This document shows, one piece after another, positions 46,778 through 59,300 of a DNA stretch of 64,000 nucleotides. Source of the stretch: Candidatus Omnitrophota bacterium. Lineage in GTDB: Bacteria > Omnitrophota > JACPQZ01. The position numbers and the translations under genes are program-made. Position 1 is the stretch's first letter; every line of letters begins with the position of its first letter. Below the pieces are notes generated by a model. It was given only the letters and a program-made list of their open reading frames with translations, was not told the origin of the DNA and did no database searches. The stretch spans positions 1 to 64,000 of the forward strand of contig JACPQZ010000048.1 of NCBI GenBank assembly GCA_016190205.1, in the 5' to 3' direction.

Positions 46778-47137
46778 ATGAGCAGACTAAAAGAGATATG
46801 GTTAATGACCGCCCTGTTTGTCACAGGCACTTGCCTGACAATTGTGAGCGGCGCGCTTGCTCAGGCAGACCTTCTGAGTATGTCGGGCGAGATCGTTGCG
46901 ATTGACATTGCCTCGAAAACACTCTCTCTAAAAGGAGAGTCTTTTAACCAGGAGGAGTTTGTGTTCGAGGACAACGTCAAGGTCTTGCAAGGCGGAGATT
47001 CAGCCGCCTTGGAGGAACTCGCGCAAGGCGACCAGGTGACGGTCTGGTACCGCGAGGAGACAGATGGTCAGAAGGTGAGCGAGGCCATCGAAATCCAAGC
47101 GGCGGAAGGAGCCAGCCCGGAAGGCGGCAACTACTAA
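46778..47137 (+). CDS. small exported DUF5666-like protein
   Basis: 119 aa with a signal peptide (ending ALAQA) and one small beta-barrel-like domain: MSGEIVAIDIASKTLSLKGE, FEDNVKVLQGG, LAQGDQVTVWYREE. This is the layout of the DUF5666-like OB-fold family found in secreted proteins. GGAGGTGG ribosome site. Followed by a strong terminator. Confidence 0.75.
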   Translation: MSRLKEIWLMTALFVTGTCLTIVSGALAQADLLSMSGEIVAIDIASKTLSLKGESFNQEEFVFEDNVKVLQGGDSAALEELAQGDQVTVWYREETDGQKVSEAIEIQAAEGASPEGGNY

Positions 47138-47186
47138 AACATATGATTGGGTAGGCGTAGTCCCACAATAAAAGCAATGAAGAAAT

Positions 47187-47227
47187 GATGGCCTAGGGTT
47201 CGAAAATTCCCTAGGCCATCGTTTTTT
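47187..47227 (+). terminator. strong rho-independent terminator
   Basis: Perfect 12-bp stem GATGGCCTAGGG/CCCTAGGCCATC with a 10-nt loop and GTTTTTT tail. Confidence 0.95.
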
Positions 47228-47274
47228 ATGTCGTAACTAGTCTGTATATTTGTAGTTATAGAAAAATAAAGTTA

Positions 47275-47304
47275 TTGTCATTCTCCACTATTGTATGCTA
47301 CAAT
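47275..47304 (+). promoter_or_regulatory. promoter of the giant gene
   Basis: TTGTCA (47275-47280), 18-bp spacer, TACAAT (47299-47304), about 26 bases before the ATG at 47330. The leader is short and has no clear Shine-Dalgarno sequence. Confidence 0.6.
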
Positions 47305-47329
47305 ATAGGCTATCTATAAACTCACCTAA

Positions 47330-50300
47330 ATGAATGTAAATAGCACCTATCTAGGACATTCAAAAAAGCGCCTTCGAGCGGTAGCCTGCCTTGTGCTGCA
47401 GGTTTTTATAACAACGGCCCTGCTTCCAGACTCTTACGCCCAAGATTACCTTGCCCCCTCCACGGTTTTTGGTCATCGAGGGTCCGCGGTGGACCAGCTT
47501 AAAACGCTCGCGGATATGTCGCGGGAAGAAGGTCGTGTTTCAGGCAAGCTTGAAAAGGCTGCAAATGGCCTCATGCTGGAGGCGGCTTACAAGTATGAGG
47601 GTGAAGAGCTCACGCGCGAGGAATTGGATAAGGCGCGTGGGGCACATGCTTTTATTTCTCGTCATGTAAAGGATGAAGCGGCGGAGGCGGAACGTGACGA
47701 TTCCGAAGGAGTTGCCTCATCGGGCGACGGCCTTTCGGACCCTTCCCAGACGCCCGACTATCACTTGTCGGGGCCGGGAACCTATTTCGGCAAGGGGGAT
47801 GTCCGCGAGCAGTTGGTCGATCCCTATCTGGACCGCGTCGTGAAAGATCCCGCCACGATCGTTATCCGGGAGGGGCAAGTAGTGCATGGACCTCTGGGGA
47901 AGGTTGAGCGCGGCCGGTATGAAGCAAAGTTCCGTGACCTGGAGAAGTTCCTGGGCTCGTCGCTGAAAGGTGTAGATTTCATCATCGTGGACAGCGAGAA
48001 GGCGAAGGGAGATTATGTGCGCAGTTCGGGAAAGGGCAGAAGATACGTTCCGGCCAACGATGGAGATCGCGGCGCGATTCCGGTGACAAGGGATTATTAC
48101 CACCTCCTTGAAAAGCCGGAAGACGGCTACGGCGAGCATGACTTTCTCATTACGCAGGCCAGGCGCCATGCGCAGACGGGGAGGGAGCAGGTTTTCCTGA
48201 GCCGGCGGCTTTTTGAGGATATCCCGGCCTTTAGCCTGGTTCGCCACATCATCCGCAGTGCTTATCATCACGCCTTGATCCGCAGACCTGTCCCCAGTTA
48301 TCGCACAGAATCTGTGGTTCGCCTCTTGGACGGTTGGACCCAGTTTCGGATGGATGAGCGCCGGCGCCGTCCCAATGTGATCCGGGCGATTGAAAATGAG
48401 ATCGACCGGTTTGAGGATATCATTTTCGTTTTTCTGGGTGAGCGACCTAGGACTCAAGCGGAGCGCAGGGAGATCATCGCCCGAAATGAGGACCGCATTG
48501 CCGAGGCGCGCGCCTTTGCGGGCCGCCTCATGACAACCAACACCTGGGTAGGAGAACTTAATGAGCCTCTGGGGCATTTGGGTACGCCTCTTATAGATGT
48601 CGACACAGGCAAAGAGACGGGGGAGGTCGTCTATCTGGTTGAAAACCGTGAGCCGGGCAAGGCCACACGCACCCAGCTCTTATACCGCCGCGGGGGAGAG
48701 GGCCCCCTCATTCAGATTATGCGGGACAACTGGTTTTTGCACGGGGGCGAGTTCGATCCCCAGAAAAGGTATGGGTATTCCCAGCCTGAAATTTATGCCT
48801 TAAAAGAGCGCATCCTGGCTTCACCGCTCTTTATGCCCCGTCCCGAGCAGAAAGGCACGCCGGCGCACCAGCGCATCTTAAGAAGAAGGGTCGCCCGGGC
48901 GGATTGGTGGGGGGATGTCAGCGAATCCTTGAGCGGCGAGATCAGCCGCTTGGATAAGAAAATCGAAGGCGAGCGGTTCGGCGCTCACGCCGTCTACGTG
49001 TTTGGCGAACGACTCACACGGAGGACGACCAGCGGTGTTCAGGGCCTCGGATTTGTTGAGGTGGATCTGGCGAAGGGCTCGCGCGAGCTCGTACTCTTTG
49101 ACGCGGCAAGATTGGATACGATCGAGCAGACCTCTTTTCCCATCAGGGCGCTGGATTACGTGCTGGACCAGTTCAAGGCGGCAGAGACCCTGGTCGTGCG
49201 ACCTAGACGCGGTCTTGAGGTTCTGCAAGGTGCTGTGGATGAGCTCGTTCGTTCCGGAAGGCTCGCTCCAGAGTATGAAAAACGGGAAGCAAAGGCCAAG
49301 CTGGTCCGTTATAAAATCGTTAAGGAGGTGCCTGTCCCGGCAGCCATTTTTACACGCATCGCCAGACGCATTGAGACCATGATCGGCCGGTACGTTATCC
49401 TCGTGGGTGGCGGGACAGGGGCGGGCAAGACCCGGGGAACGAGCGAGATCGAGGCGATCGAGGAGGAGCTTAAGAATCGTCATCTGCCCCGCGCGCACAA
49501 TGTCACGAAGGTGGATATAACGGATTATATAAGAAAGAAGGCGGAGAGGGATGGTCTCTATTTCAGGGGAAGACCCGACAATGGCTCCCCCCGAGCCTTT
49601 TACATCGATCTGCTCGTCGAGCAGATCCAGACGCTTCTTGAAGGGCGCGCCGTTCATCTTCCCGCGCGGGGGCAGGGCATCGTCAATACAAGCGGCGAGA
49701 ACAGGGCCAGCTTCGGCCAGGATGACATCCTGGTCATCCTGGGCATTTATTCCATGTTGGAGGATGTGTTGTGGGCCATCAATGAGGTAAATGAGGCGCC
49801 GAAAGATCTGGAGTTCGAAAGCCTTGCCCCGCAGCTCATCGAGGCCCCCTATATCGATGAAAAGCCCCTGGATGACGGGCGCTTTTTGAATGTGCTCCGG
49901 GTGTTTCTGGATGTCGATCCGGACATCCGGCTCCTGCGCAAGATAGGGCGCGATTACCGTGAGCGTGAGGCGAGCCCGCTGGACAGCATACGGCGCTGGG
50001 GCTATATCCGCCTCATTGAGGACGACCACATTCTGCCGCAGGCGCGGCACGCCGAATTTATCATCGAAAACGTGCGCGAAAATGAGCTGGAAATTTTAGC
50101 GCAAGACAGCGAAGAAGGAGCGCTCCGGTACCTGCGTGTGGCCTACGAGGAGGCCCTGGAGGAAGCCGGCGGGAATCCCGACCGGGTCGACGCCTGGGAT
50201 ATCGGGAACATCCGCCGTCTTTATGACGTCTTGGGGGTAAATTTTGAGGGGGATATCGGGGAGCCGTCCAAACTGCCCCGACATTTACGCGACGGGCTCG

Positions 50301-53300
50301 CGCGGGGAGATGGCATCCAAACTGCGCTTCCGGACTTAGGGCACCCGTCTCCGAAGGAACTGGCCGCGCGGACCAAGTCGGTGCGCAGGCTTCTTGACGA
50401 GACGGGGATTAAGCTGGATCAGGCCGTGCGTGAGAAGCTCGAATCGAGTCTCGCGCAACGCTACCTGGGCGTTGTTGTCGGTGAAGACATTTTGCGGGAA
50501 TTTTTGGCCGAGTTTAAAACAAGGGCCGATAGAGAGAAATGGGTTGTGAACCTTTTTTCCATAGAATCCTTTCTTCAGAACCGCATCCTATCTTATTACC
50601 TTGAACACGCGGACGAGATCCTCCGAGGGCAAGGTGATAGGGGGATCGTGGCTTCGATTGACGTTTATCTGCTGCCCAAAACATACACCGCCAACCGCCG
50701 CTTGGATCGCAAGAAACTGATCCGCCGCATGGTTTTTCTAAACGTGATGAGTATGGCGTCGACCGGAGACAAGCGGCTCGGCAGCATATCGTGTCAGGGG
50801 CTTGCCCAACTGGTTTTTCCCAGTACGAACGAGCACGTTTACGGACCGGCGCTTGAAGTGATGGTCGAGATGCTGGCGGCCTTTAATAATACGCAGAGGG
50901 TTCAGTTTTGGGAGGGATTCAAGCCCCTCCTTCAGGATGCCGCCGAGCTTCCCCGCTTTGGCCGCGCCCTCATGAGACTTGCCCCACGCATCGTGCGCGG
51001 TGAGATCGAGAGGGTCAGCCGCACGATGCTCTCTCAAGCCGACTTTTTGGAGGGATATAGACACACGCTGGAGTACGTCGCGGCACTTTCCACCCCCGTC
51101 CGGGACGAGATGATCGAGCATGCCGTAACGCTTGCCCAATCGAAAGATCAGGATCAGGCGGTCATCGAATTCTTAAGGCAGACGGTTAAGGATTTGGAAA
51201 AAATCGGCCCGGTTACTCCGAAACTTCTTCAGCAGATGAAGCGGCGGGGCGAAAGGATAACAGCGGTCACCGTGAGCGGCGAACGGGACGGCCGCTCGGT
51301 GGATGAAAAGGGTATGCCGGTGGCCCTCGTGGCTGATTCGGAGGTCGCCTTTGAAGAACAGCTCACCTCTTCAAAGGACGTGACGATTCGTATGATGCTG
51401 CCCCGTGTAAAGGAGTCGAGCCGCGGTATAAAGCGCGCGCTCCTCGTAGCCGACATGCCGTACGGCACTTATCAGACCGGGCCTCAGGCGCTCAAAAACG
51501 CGCAGCTTTTCATAGAGAACGGCGCGCGGGCTGTAGAGATCGAAGGAGGCCGTGAGGCGGTTTCTGCCATCGGGGCCGTGGTCGAGGCTGGAATTCCCGT
51601 TATGGGTCACATCGGTTTTACTCCGCACACGAAGAGCGAGGCAAGAATCTACGGGGCGACGCCCCAGGAGCGGAGCGAGCTCTTGCTGGATGCCCTCGCG
51701 CTTGAGAAGGCAGGAGCTTTTGCGCTCGTCCTTGAGCGCGTACATCCTGATACTGTGAGGGCCATCAGGGGCGCGGTTTCGGTTCCCCTCCTAGGTGTTG
51801 CCTCTGGAAATTATATAGACGGCCAGGTGATACGGTTGCTGGATCTTCAGGCGGTACGGGGAGACGGGGTCGAAGAGCCGGGCCAAGGGATTCAGGAAGC
51901 TGAATTTTTCGAGAGGCTTGCCAAAAGCCGCGGGTCCTGGCTTCCGGAACCTGTCAAGCGCCAGGATGGCACGGTCGAGCGCGTGGATGATCGCCACCGC
52001 GTCATCTGGGCGACCGTTCCTCACCGTGAGGGCCCCCTGGAGGTCATTTTTGTGAGAGAGGAGAAGGACCCGGACGGGCGCACGGTTCTTGTTTATGAGG
52101 TCTGGCAGGGCGGCCGGAGGATTGATCTTTTAAGCGAGGAAGGCCTGCGCCGCGAGTTCCGGTGGGGGGTTGTCAGGAGTGAATTCGGAGAGGCCCAGGA
52201 AGTGTTTATGCATCCAATCAAGCTCGAAGAGGACGCCCGTCACATGGGCATCGGGTTCGCGCTCGTGCAGTGGTCGTCGAACCGCGCCTTCGAGATCGGG
52301 GCGCCGCGCTTCACGGCTTCCGCGCTTTTCAATCCCAATATGCAGCCGCTCCTTGCCCGTGTGCTGGAACCGGGCAGTGTGAATATCACGGTCGTACGCG
52401 AGGACTGGAAGAAGCCGCTTACGGTCGCGACGCCGGAAGAGTTTTGGATTGCAGTGGGAGAGGTTCGTGTAGAGGGGGGTTATGGGGTACATTTTGAAGT
52501 GGACAAGGCCAGCCCGGGAGGGCTTAAAGTTACTACCAACGTGCCCGGGTTACACGATGCCGAAAACCGTCCTATCTCATTCATGGACGGGGAGCGATTG
52601 CGAAGTACTGTGGAGGTAGACGGTTATGCCTTGCGGGTGTTGGATCCCGTTGAAAAAGATGAGAGTGGACGACCCCGCTATCATTCCACCCGTTATTCGG
52701 AGGGTGTTTTAGTCTATTTTTCAGGACGGCCGGTGAGGGTGATCCGGCAGAGGATCTTCAACGCGGCCTCCAACAAAATTTGGACCCCCGTGGCCGCGGC
52801 CGCTATTAAGTGGGTTGCGGGCCGCACGGAGCTTGGGGCCGTACCCCTCGTCCCGCCCTGGGCAAGCGCCCGCCAGGCCAAACTCATCCTGCGGGAGGAG
52901 GTCATTCATTTTCAGGAGGCCATGGATCAGGTGGTCGCGCGCATCAAAGACCACCGCCATGAAGGGGAGCCTTTCCACTGGTTGAGGGAACTCGCTCGAG
53001 ATGCGATGTCCAGAATCAGATCTGACTCTCAAGAGAGGGTGCTTAGAATGCTGGATGAACTAAGAGACGCCACCACCCGCCAGCTTCAGATTGCGCGCGT
53101 CCCTGCCCACTGGATTTTCAGGTCTTTGGTCCGCAGGAGGCTGGAAGGAGGACTTAGGGCGCAGGATCCCGAGGTGGCGCAGGCACTCGAGGAGATAGCC
53201 AACGAAGTGACGGAGCGGATCCTCCACCGTTTTGACTTGGCCGAACCGGGGGCTTCGGAGAAAGAAGTGGGGGAAGCCGTCACAACCGAAATCAGGCGGG

Positions 53301-56300
53301 CAGAGAGGGTTTTTGCCGAGATGCGCCGTCGGAGCGAAAAGGCCGCGGAGGAAGCAAAGATAAGGGGGGATTCTACGGAGGCTTTCTACATCGGGATGAC
53401 GGGCAACTATCTCGACGATATCGAGAAAGTGCTTAAGACACTCGTTAGAACAGAGAAAAAGCGAGCGAACTACTTGTTGGACGTTTTCTTTGAACCCTCC
53501 AGGCTGGTTCAGGTTCCCGAGGCAGAGGTAAAAACTCTTAGCGAGACGCAACAAGTGCTGCGCGATTTCCATATCAAGAAGCAGGCTTCGGCTATGAGCC
53601 AGGCGGCACCGGACATCGAGTTTCTTTTAACGACTCTTGTCATGAGAATGGCCGGGAGCACATCCTTGAGTTATAAGGGAATCTCCAAGGACGAGCTTAA
53701 GATAAGCGTCGAAGACGAGGTGGTTCGTTTTGAGGAGGCCTACCAGCCGATCCAAAAGATTGTGTCAGAGGGCTTGGCCGGGCGGGAGTGGGCCGATTTC
53801 GAAGGCAGCATCGCCTCGGAGTGGAAGGCGCTTTTGGGACCCGATCTTGAGAAGATTTTTGCGCAAGTGTCCCGGGGCGAGGAGGGCAGTGTCGTGAAGT
53901 TTGCCCTGGAGGCCCCCGGCAGGATTCTGGAGCGCATACGCGGCACGGACAGCTCCACGGCCGAGCAGGCCATGTACGACGTCGTGGAGGAATGGCTGGG
54001 CGGGGGCAGTCGTAATGCCGAGGAGGTCGCTGCGGTGGAGACCATCGCCCGCTTTCTCATGTATCAGATGGAGGCAATACCCTCGCGGGATCCGGCATGG
54101 CTGCGTGAACCCAGGATCATGGTGGTAGACGGGTTGTTTGACGTACGCGCGGCTGACGAGAAGATCGGAGCGTACAACGTGGTGGGATTCGCGTTCACGG
54201 AAGGGACCTCCAAATCCCATGTCTCCGATGTGTTGGCAGGCAGGAATATCCCGGTCATGACCGGTATTCCAAAAGAGTTGGTGGCCTTGATTCAGGGGGG
54301 CGAGAGAGTGATCCTGGATCCCATCCGCGGTGAGATAGTTCTCAATCCGGATGATGAAGGGGGGGAAATGAAGCGCCGGTCAAACCCAGAGCTTTTGAGG
54401 CGTGCCTGGGAAACCCGTTTCGACCCCGTCGTCACGCAGGATGGAAAGACATTTAGAGTGTATGCCAATGTGAACGGGCTGGAAAACATCCAGGACCTCA
54501 AAGAGTGCGGCGCGGAGGGCGTGGGCCTGGTGCGTACCGAGTATTGGTATCAGAATCCCGTGAAAAGGCGTACGGAAGAAGAGCTTGAGAAAGGGTTCCT
54601 GGAGCTTGCGGATGCCGTTCCGGGACCGGTCACGATCCGACTTTTGGACCGTGCTACCGACAAGGCTACGCCTGCGCTTAAGTCAGAAAAGGCGCTCTAC
54701 GGCCTGCGTTACTTATTGGATGATCCGGAAGGACAGGAGGTTGCCCGGGAAGAGATGCGGGCTGCGGTGCGGGCGAATCTTAGGTCCGCCCGGAAAAATA
54801 TCCGGATCATGGTTCCCATGGTCGCTACCCAGGAGGATGGAGAGCGCATCCAGTCGGTGTGGAAATCGGTGATAGTAGGGCTTCGTGATAAGGGTGCTTT
54901 GAGCGAGGACGACGTGGTTCCTCCGTTCGGTTACATGATCGAGCTTAGGAGCGCAGTGGCACTCGTTAAGACCCTCGCCCGGCAGGCGGATTTTTTCAGC
55001 ATCGGACAGAATGACCTCGTCAAGTCATGGTTTAACGTGAGCCGTGACGAACCCCTGCACCGGCGCTACTTCGATCTCCTGCATCCGGAGATCTTGGAGG
55101 CCGATTCCGAAATTGCGGGTTCGAAGGAGGATTGTTCCTTGTGCGGCGCGAGCGCCCGCGACCCCGAGTTTTCGCTCTTCCAGGCTGTGCTGAAGTCTCA
55201 AGGCGTGAACCTGGATTCGAGCGTGGCTGTGCCAGGAGTTCCGATTACTAAGTTCGCGCTTCGGTCCATGCATACAGGCGAAGCCGCGCGGCTTTTTGAG
55301 CGTTGGCTCTCCGAGGAAAAGGATCCGGCCGAGCTCACCCGGCTCGCGCGGGAAGCGGCCGACCGTTTCATTGCCGCGGCCCTGGGAAAAGAGCCTGCCG
55401 GCGAGGGCGCGCCGGAGGGAGAGGGGGACGGAGTCGCGGGTGATGGCGTAGCGGAGTGGAGCGGCAAGGCCAGGGGGGACGCGGTTTATGATCCTGTTCG
55501 TAATAGCGTCCGTTTTGAGCGGACGGGCGATAAGACGTGGATTGAAACAGACCGCTCCGAGCTTATCGGAAAGACCTTTGTAACGGTAGGAATGGAGCAT
55601 CTTAATCCGCATTTTAAGTATATCGATGCCGTTACTGCGAATGCGAAAGGAGGTTTAGCTGCCCACGCGCTTGCCAAGCTTCAGGGGTGGAGCGAAATTG
55701 GTCTTTCGAAGAATGGGTCCTACGGAATATTTCCTCTTTATGCGTCTCCTGATCTGCGTCAGGAAGACAGAAAACCTCTCATTCACACTGTGTCCTATGT
55801 GGGAGAACCTGTCGAACAGGTCATCGATGTCAATGGCAAGCCTCTTTTCATCAAGGTCTATGGAGCTGGGGTTGGCGGGAACTTTAGGGAGAATATCCCC
55901 TATAATGTGGGGGTGATGTACACCCGGATCGCGGGAACCGACGTGTTTTACTTGTACAACGGATCCGTTTTCAATTACCTCTACGATGCACCGCTGCTCA
56001 AAGTTCACCAGAACAGGCAGAATCGCTTTAACCAAGAGGCCATCTTTGCCAAGGCGGCCCACCTTTTAATGAAAATATTGGCTAAAGAGGATCCCCACAT
56101 CGTAGATCCCAAATTCAAAAGGTCCCTTCCGGCGCTATTGCATTTTAACGAGGCGCACACGGCGCCCCTGGCCGAGATGGTGAGCCAAGATCCTGAAATG
56201 AGCGGTGTGGCCCTCGTGGGCACCAACCACACCATCGTAGACGCCGGGCTTGAGCGGTATGAATTGGACAAACTTTGGTGGGGCTTTAAGCGAGCGTTCT

Positions 56301-59300
56301 TTGTATTGGGTACGGCCGAGGAGCATCACTACAAATATATCGTGGGAGACCGCATAGATTTCTCGAAGCCTTTTACGACGCTGTTGCACAAGATTAACGG
56401 TGTTTCTGAAGAGCACGGGGGTTTAACGCGCGAGCTTTACCGGAGGGCGTTGGGAGTAGATGTGGACGTAGCATCCGTCCTAAATGGTGTGAGTGATTTT
56501 AGGCGTATCCCCCAGCTCGTGCAGATGGAGCGTGAAGGCAAAGAGATTACCCCGCAAGTGTTGCTGAATCTCCACAAACAGGCGAAGCGGGAGGCGGTCG
56601 AGGATATTTTCCGAAGGACTGGTGTCAGGCTTGATGTTAACGAGCCCATTGTGGGTCTGGTGCGTCGCATCACTCCCTACAAGGGTCAGTACGATATACT
56701 TCGTTGGCTCGTGGATGTGATGACCGCACCGCGCGACCAGACGTTTACTCCTGATAGCCTGTGGAGGGTATGGTCAGAAAAAACGATTGGACGTGAATTG
56801 GATAATCCTTCGAGCAATCTCCACGCAATTGGCAAGACCGTGCAACATCATCTTTTCAAAGATCGCCAGGAGATTCGCGGCCTGGGGTTACAGGTTGTGG
56901 TAGGGGGACCCGAGTATGAGGAGAGCTGGGTGCGGATCTTTAAGTCCTGGTCGCGTGAGGGTTCGCACCTTTATGGGAGATTCGTGTATGTACCCCAAGC
57001 TGATCACAAGCTCCTGGTCACCCAGGCCACAGGCTTTGAAGTTACGGCGGAAACCCCCTGGCCCAAACAGGAGGCTGCGGGGACGTCCGGCGACGATTCG
57101 AGTGGAAACGGTCATATCAGCGTGGCCTCTGCGCCCGGCACCGTGGAGCGCGCGATCAACGAGCTGGAATATCCTGGCGAGGGTACAGCTTACACCCTGG
57201 ACGGCGCCAGGCTCTATGAAACCCCTGCCGATTTTTTAAGTAAGGCGCCGGCCGATTTTTTTGGGGTCTTTGAGGACACCTCGAACAAATGGTACGGGCA
57301 CCTCGAGGTGGCGGCCCAGGGCGTTTCCGAAACGGAGACGGATTATGCGATGCTCGTATGGAGGTCGTACCTGGGGTTCCATGGACTTTTGGAGGGAACA
57401 AAGGCGGCGACAGCCGAGAGGATGGAACGGGATTACGTGGACCGGGTCTACCTCCCGGCGCTTAAGGAAGTGGAGCGATTGAAAGGGGTCCCCGGCTCGC
57501 AGGGCGATGGGGTTCAGGAAGACGGGATCAAGTCCGCATTGACAGTCCCGCTCCACGAACTCAATGAGCGATTGACCCGGGAGATTGAGGGCGTGAAGGG
57601 CGACGGAGTAGACTCTATCCTCGCGGAACCTCTGCACGATCTGCGGGCGCGGCTTGAGCAGGAGTTGCAAGGAGTACCTGATGCATCGCCGGCGGCCGAG
57701 CAGAATGATAATGTTGCGCGTCAGAAGCTGGGATCCTGGTTACGGAGAATCTGGCTCCGCGAATCCCGATGGATCTGGAGGCAAAATTCCCATCTGCCCA
57801 TCCGTGTGCGCATGGCGCTCGCTACGGAGCTTTTGGATCGCCTCTTTGGCGCCATTTATGAGGCGACGCAGAAGCGGTTTGGAGAAAAGGCCAGCGAGAT
57901 GGCCATTGTGGCCAGAGGAAGTTATGCGCGTTCCGAAATCATGCCGGGCTCCGACATAGACGTCAGATTGCTGGTTCCCCACATCGATGTCGAAGATTTG
58001 AAGCGGGTGGAAGAGGAAGGCGGGCTGCCTGAAAAACATCTGGATTGTCACTTTTTTGCCGGGGTGATGAACAGTTCTTTCCCGAAAGCCGCGCTGCTCT
58101 TCAGTACTGTGGACGACGTAGTCCCTTGGGCGGGCGACGATGCGAAACAACAAGACAACGGTTATCTGGAAGCCTGTCTGGTGACAGGGAGCAGGGCGCT
58201 CTGGCAGAGGTGGCGCTCCGGCACAGTCGAGGCGCTTCAGTCTAGAGATACTTGGAAACTCCATGTGAGAGGAGTTCGGTCATCGTGGGATGAGCGGTAC
58301 CGAAAGGCGCGGTTTTTAGAAGGGCTGCACCTGCGTCAGCCTGACCTCAAGGATGGTCTCGGCGGGCTTCGTGATTACCACTACGCTTACTGGCTGGGCT
58401 TGGGCGCTCTTGTCTTCCATGCGAATGACTTGGGATCGCTGGCAGAGAAGGAAGTCATTCGTGATGAGGAGGTGTGGCGGTTCTTAATCGATAGGAGTGT
58501 GGTCCGGTCCAGTGAAGTCGACAAGGTAAAAGAGGCTTACCTTGTGCTTCTTCGCATTCGGGCAGTCTTAAATCAGATCCATCCCGATTCGACCATCATG
58601 AATGTGGTGGACTACGAATGGGTCGCGCGCCAGCTCGGATACCGGGATGGTCCTCGGGTGGATGTGGAACGGTTCTTAAGGGATTTCAGGAAAAGTCAGG
58701 AAACCGTATTTCATTTCGCCTATCGCGTGGTAAGACTGATCGGGGAGATGGCGGATCCTCCCCATGTGGTGACCGAAAACCGGGTGGGAGTTCCCAAGGG
58801 CATAAAATCCGTGCAGGTCGATGGATCGCTTTTGTCCTTCGGACATGGCGTGCGTACCATGCGTCAAACGGTCCTCGAGATCGACGAGAAGATTGAAGGC
58901 CCTCGGGACATTGCGGTGACCCTCTTCGATGCCTTGCGCTACGTATCGCGGCACCCTACCGCAGTTTTAAATGGGGCGTTCGTCGACGCCCTGGAATCAC
59001 AGATCGCCGCGGGCGGTCCCGATAAGGCACGCCTTCAGCGCGAGTTTGGGAAATTTCTGGATTTCACCGAGGGGCCTATTTCCTATGGACTGCGTAATCT
59101 GCGGTTTTTAAGGATATCTGAAGACCCGGGCGGCATGCTTGCCGATATTCTTCCCTTTAATCATGACCTCGTTTATCCCATGCGGCTTGAGCCCCCCCAT
59201 CGCTTGACGCTGGATATGTACCTTTTGAGAAACCTGGACGTAGCAGAAGCGCTTCTCTTTGAGAGGCCTGATCTTGCCATGGGGTCAGAAGGCGCGCAGA

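Noticed and set aside
48878-50050. 390-codon minus-strand frame opposite the giant gene
   Set aside because: No recognisable protein and no start signals; lies wholly in the giant coding frame.
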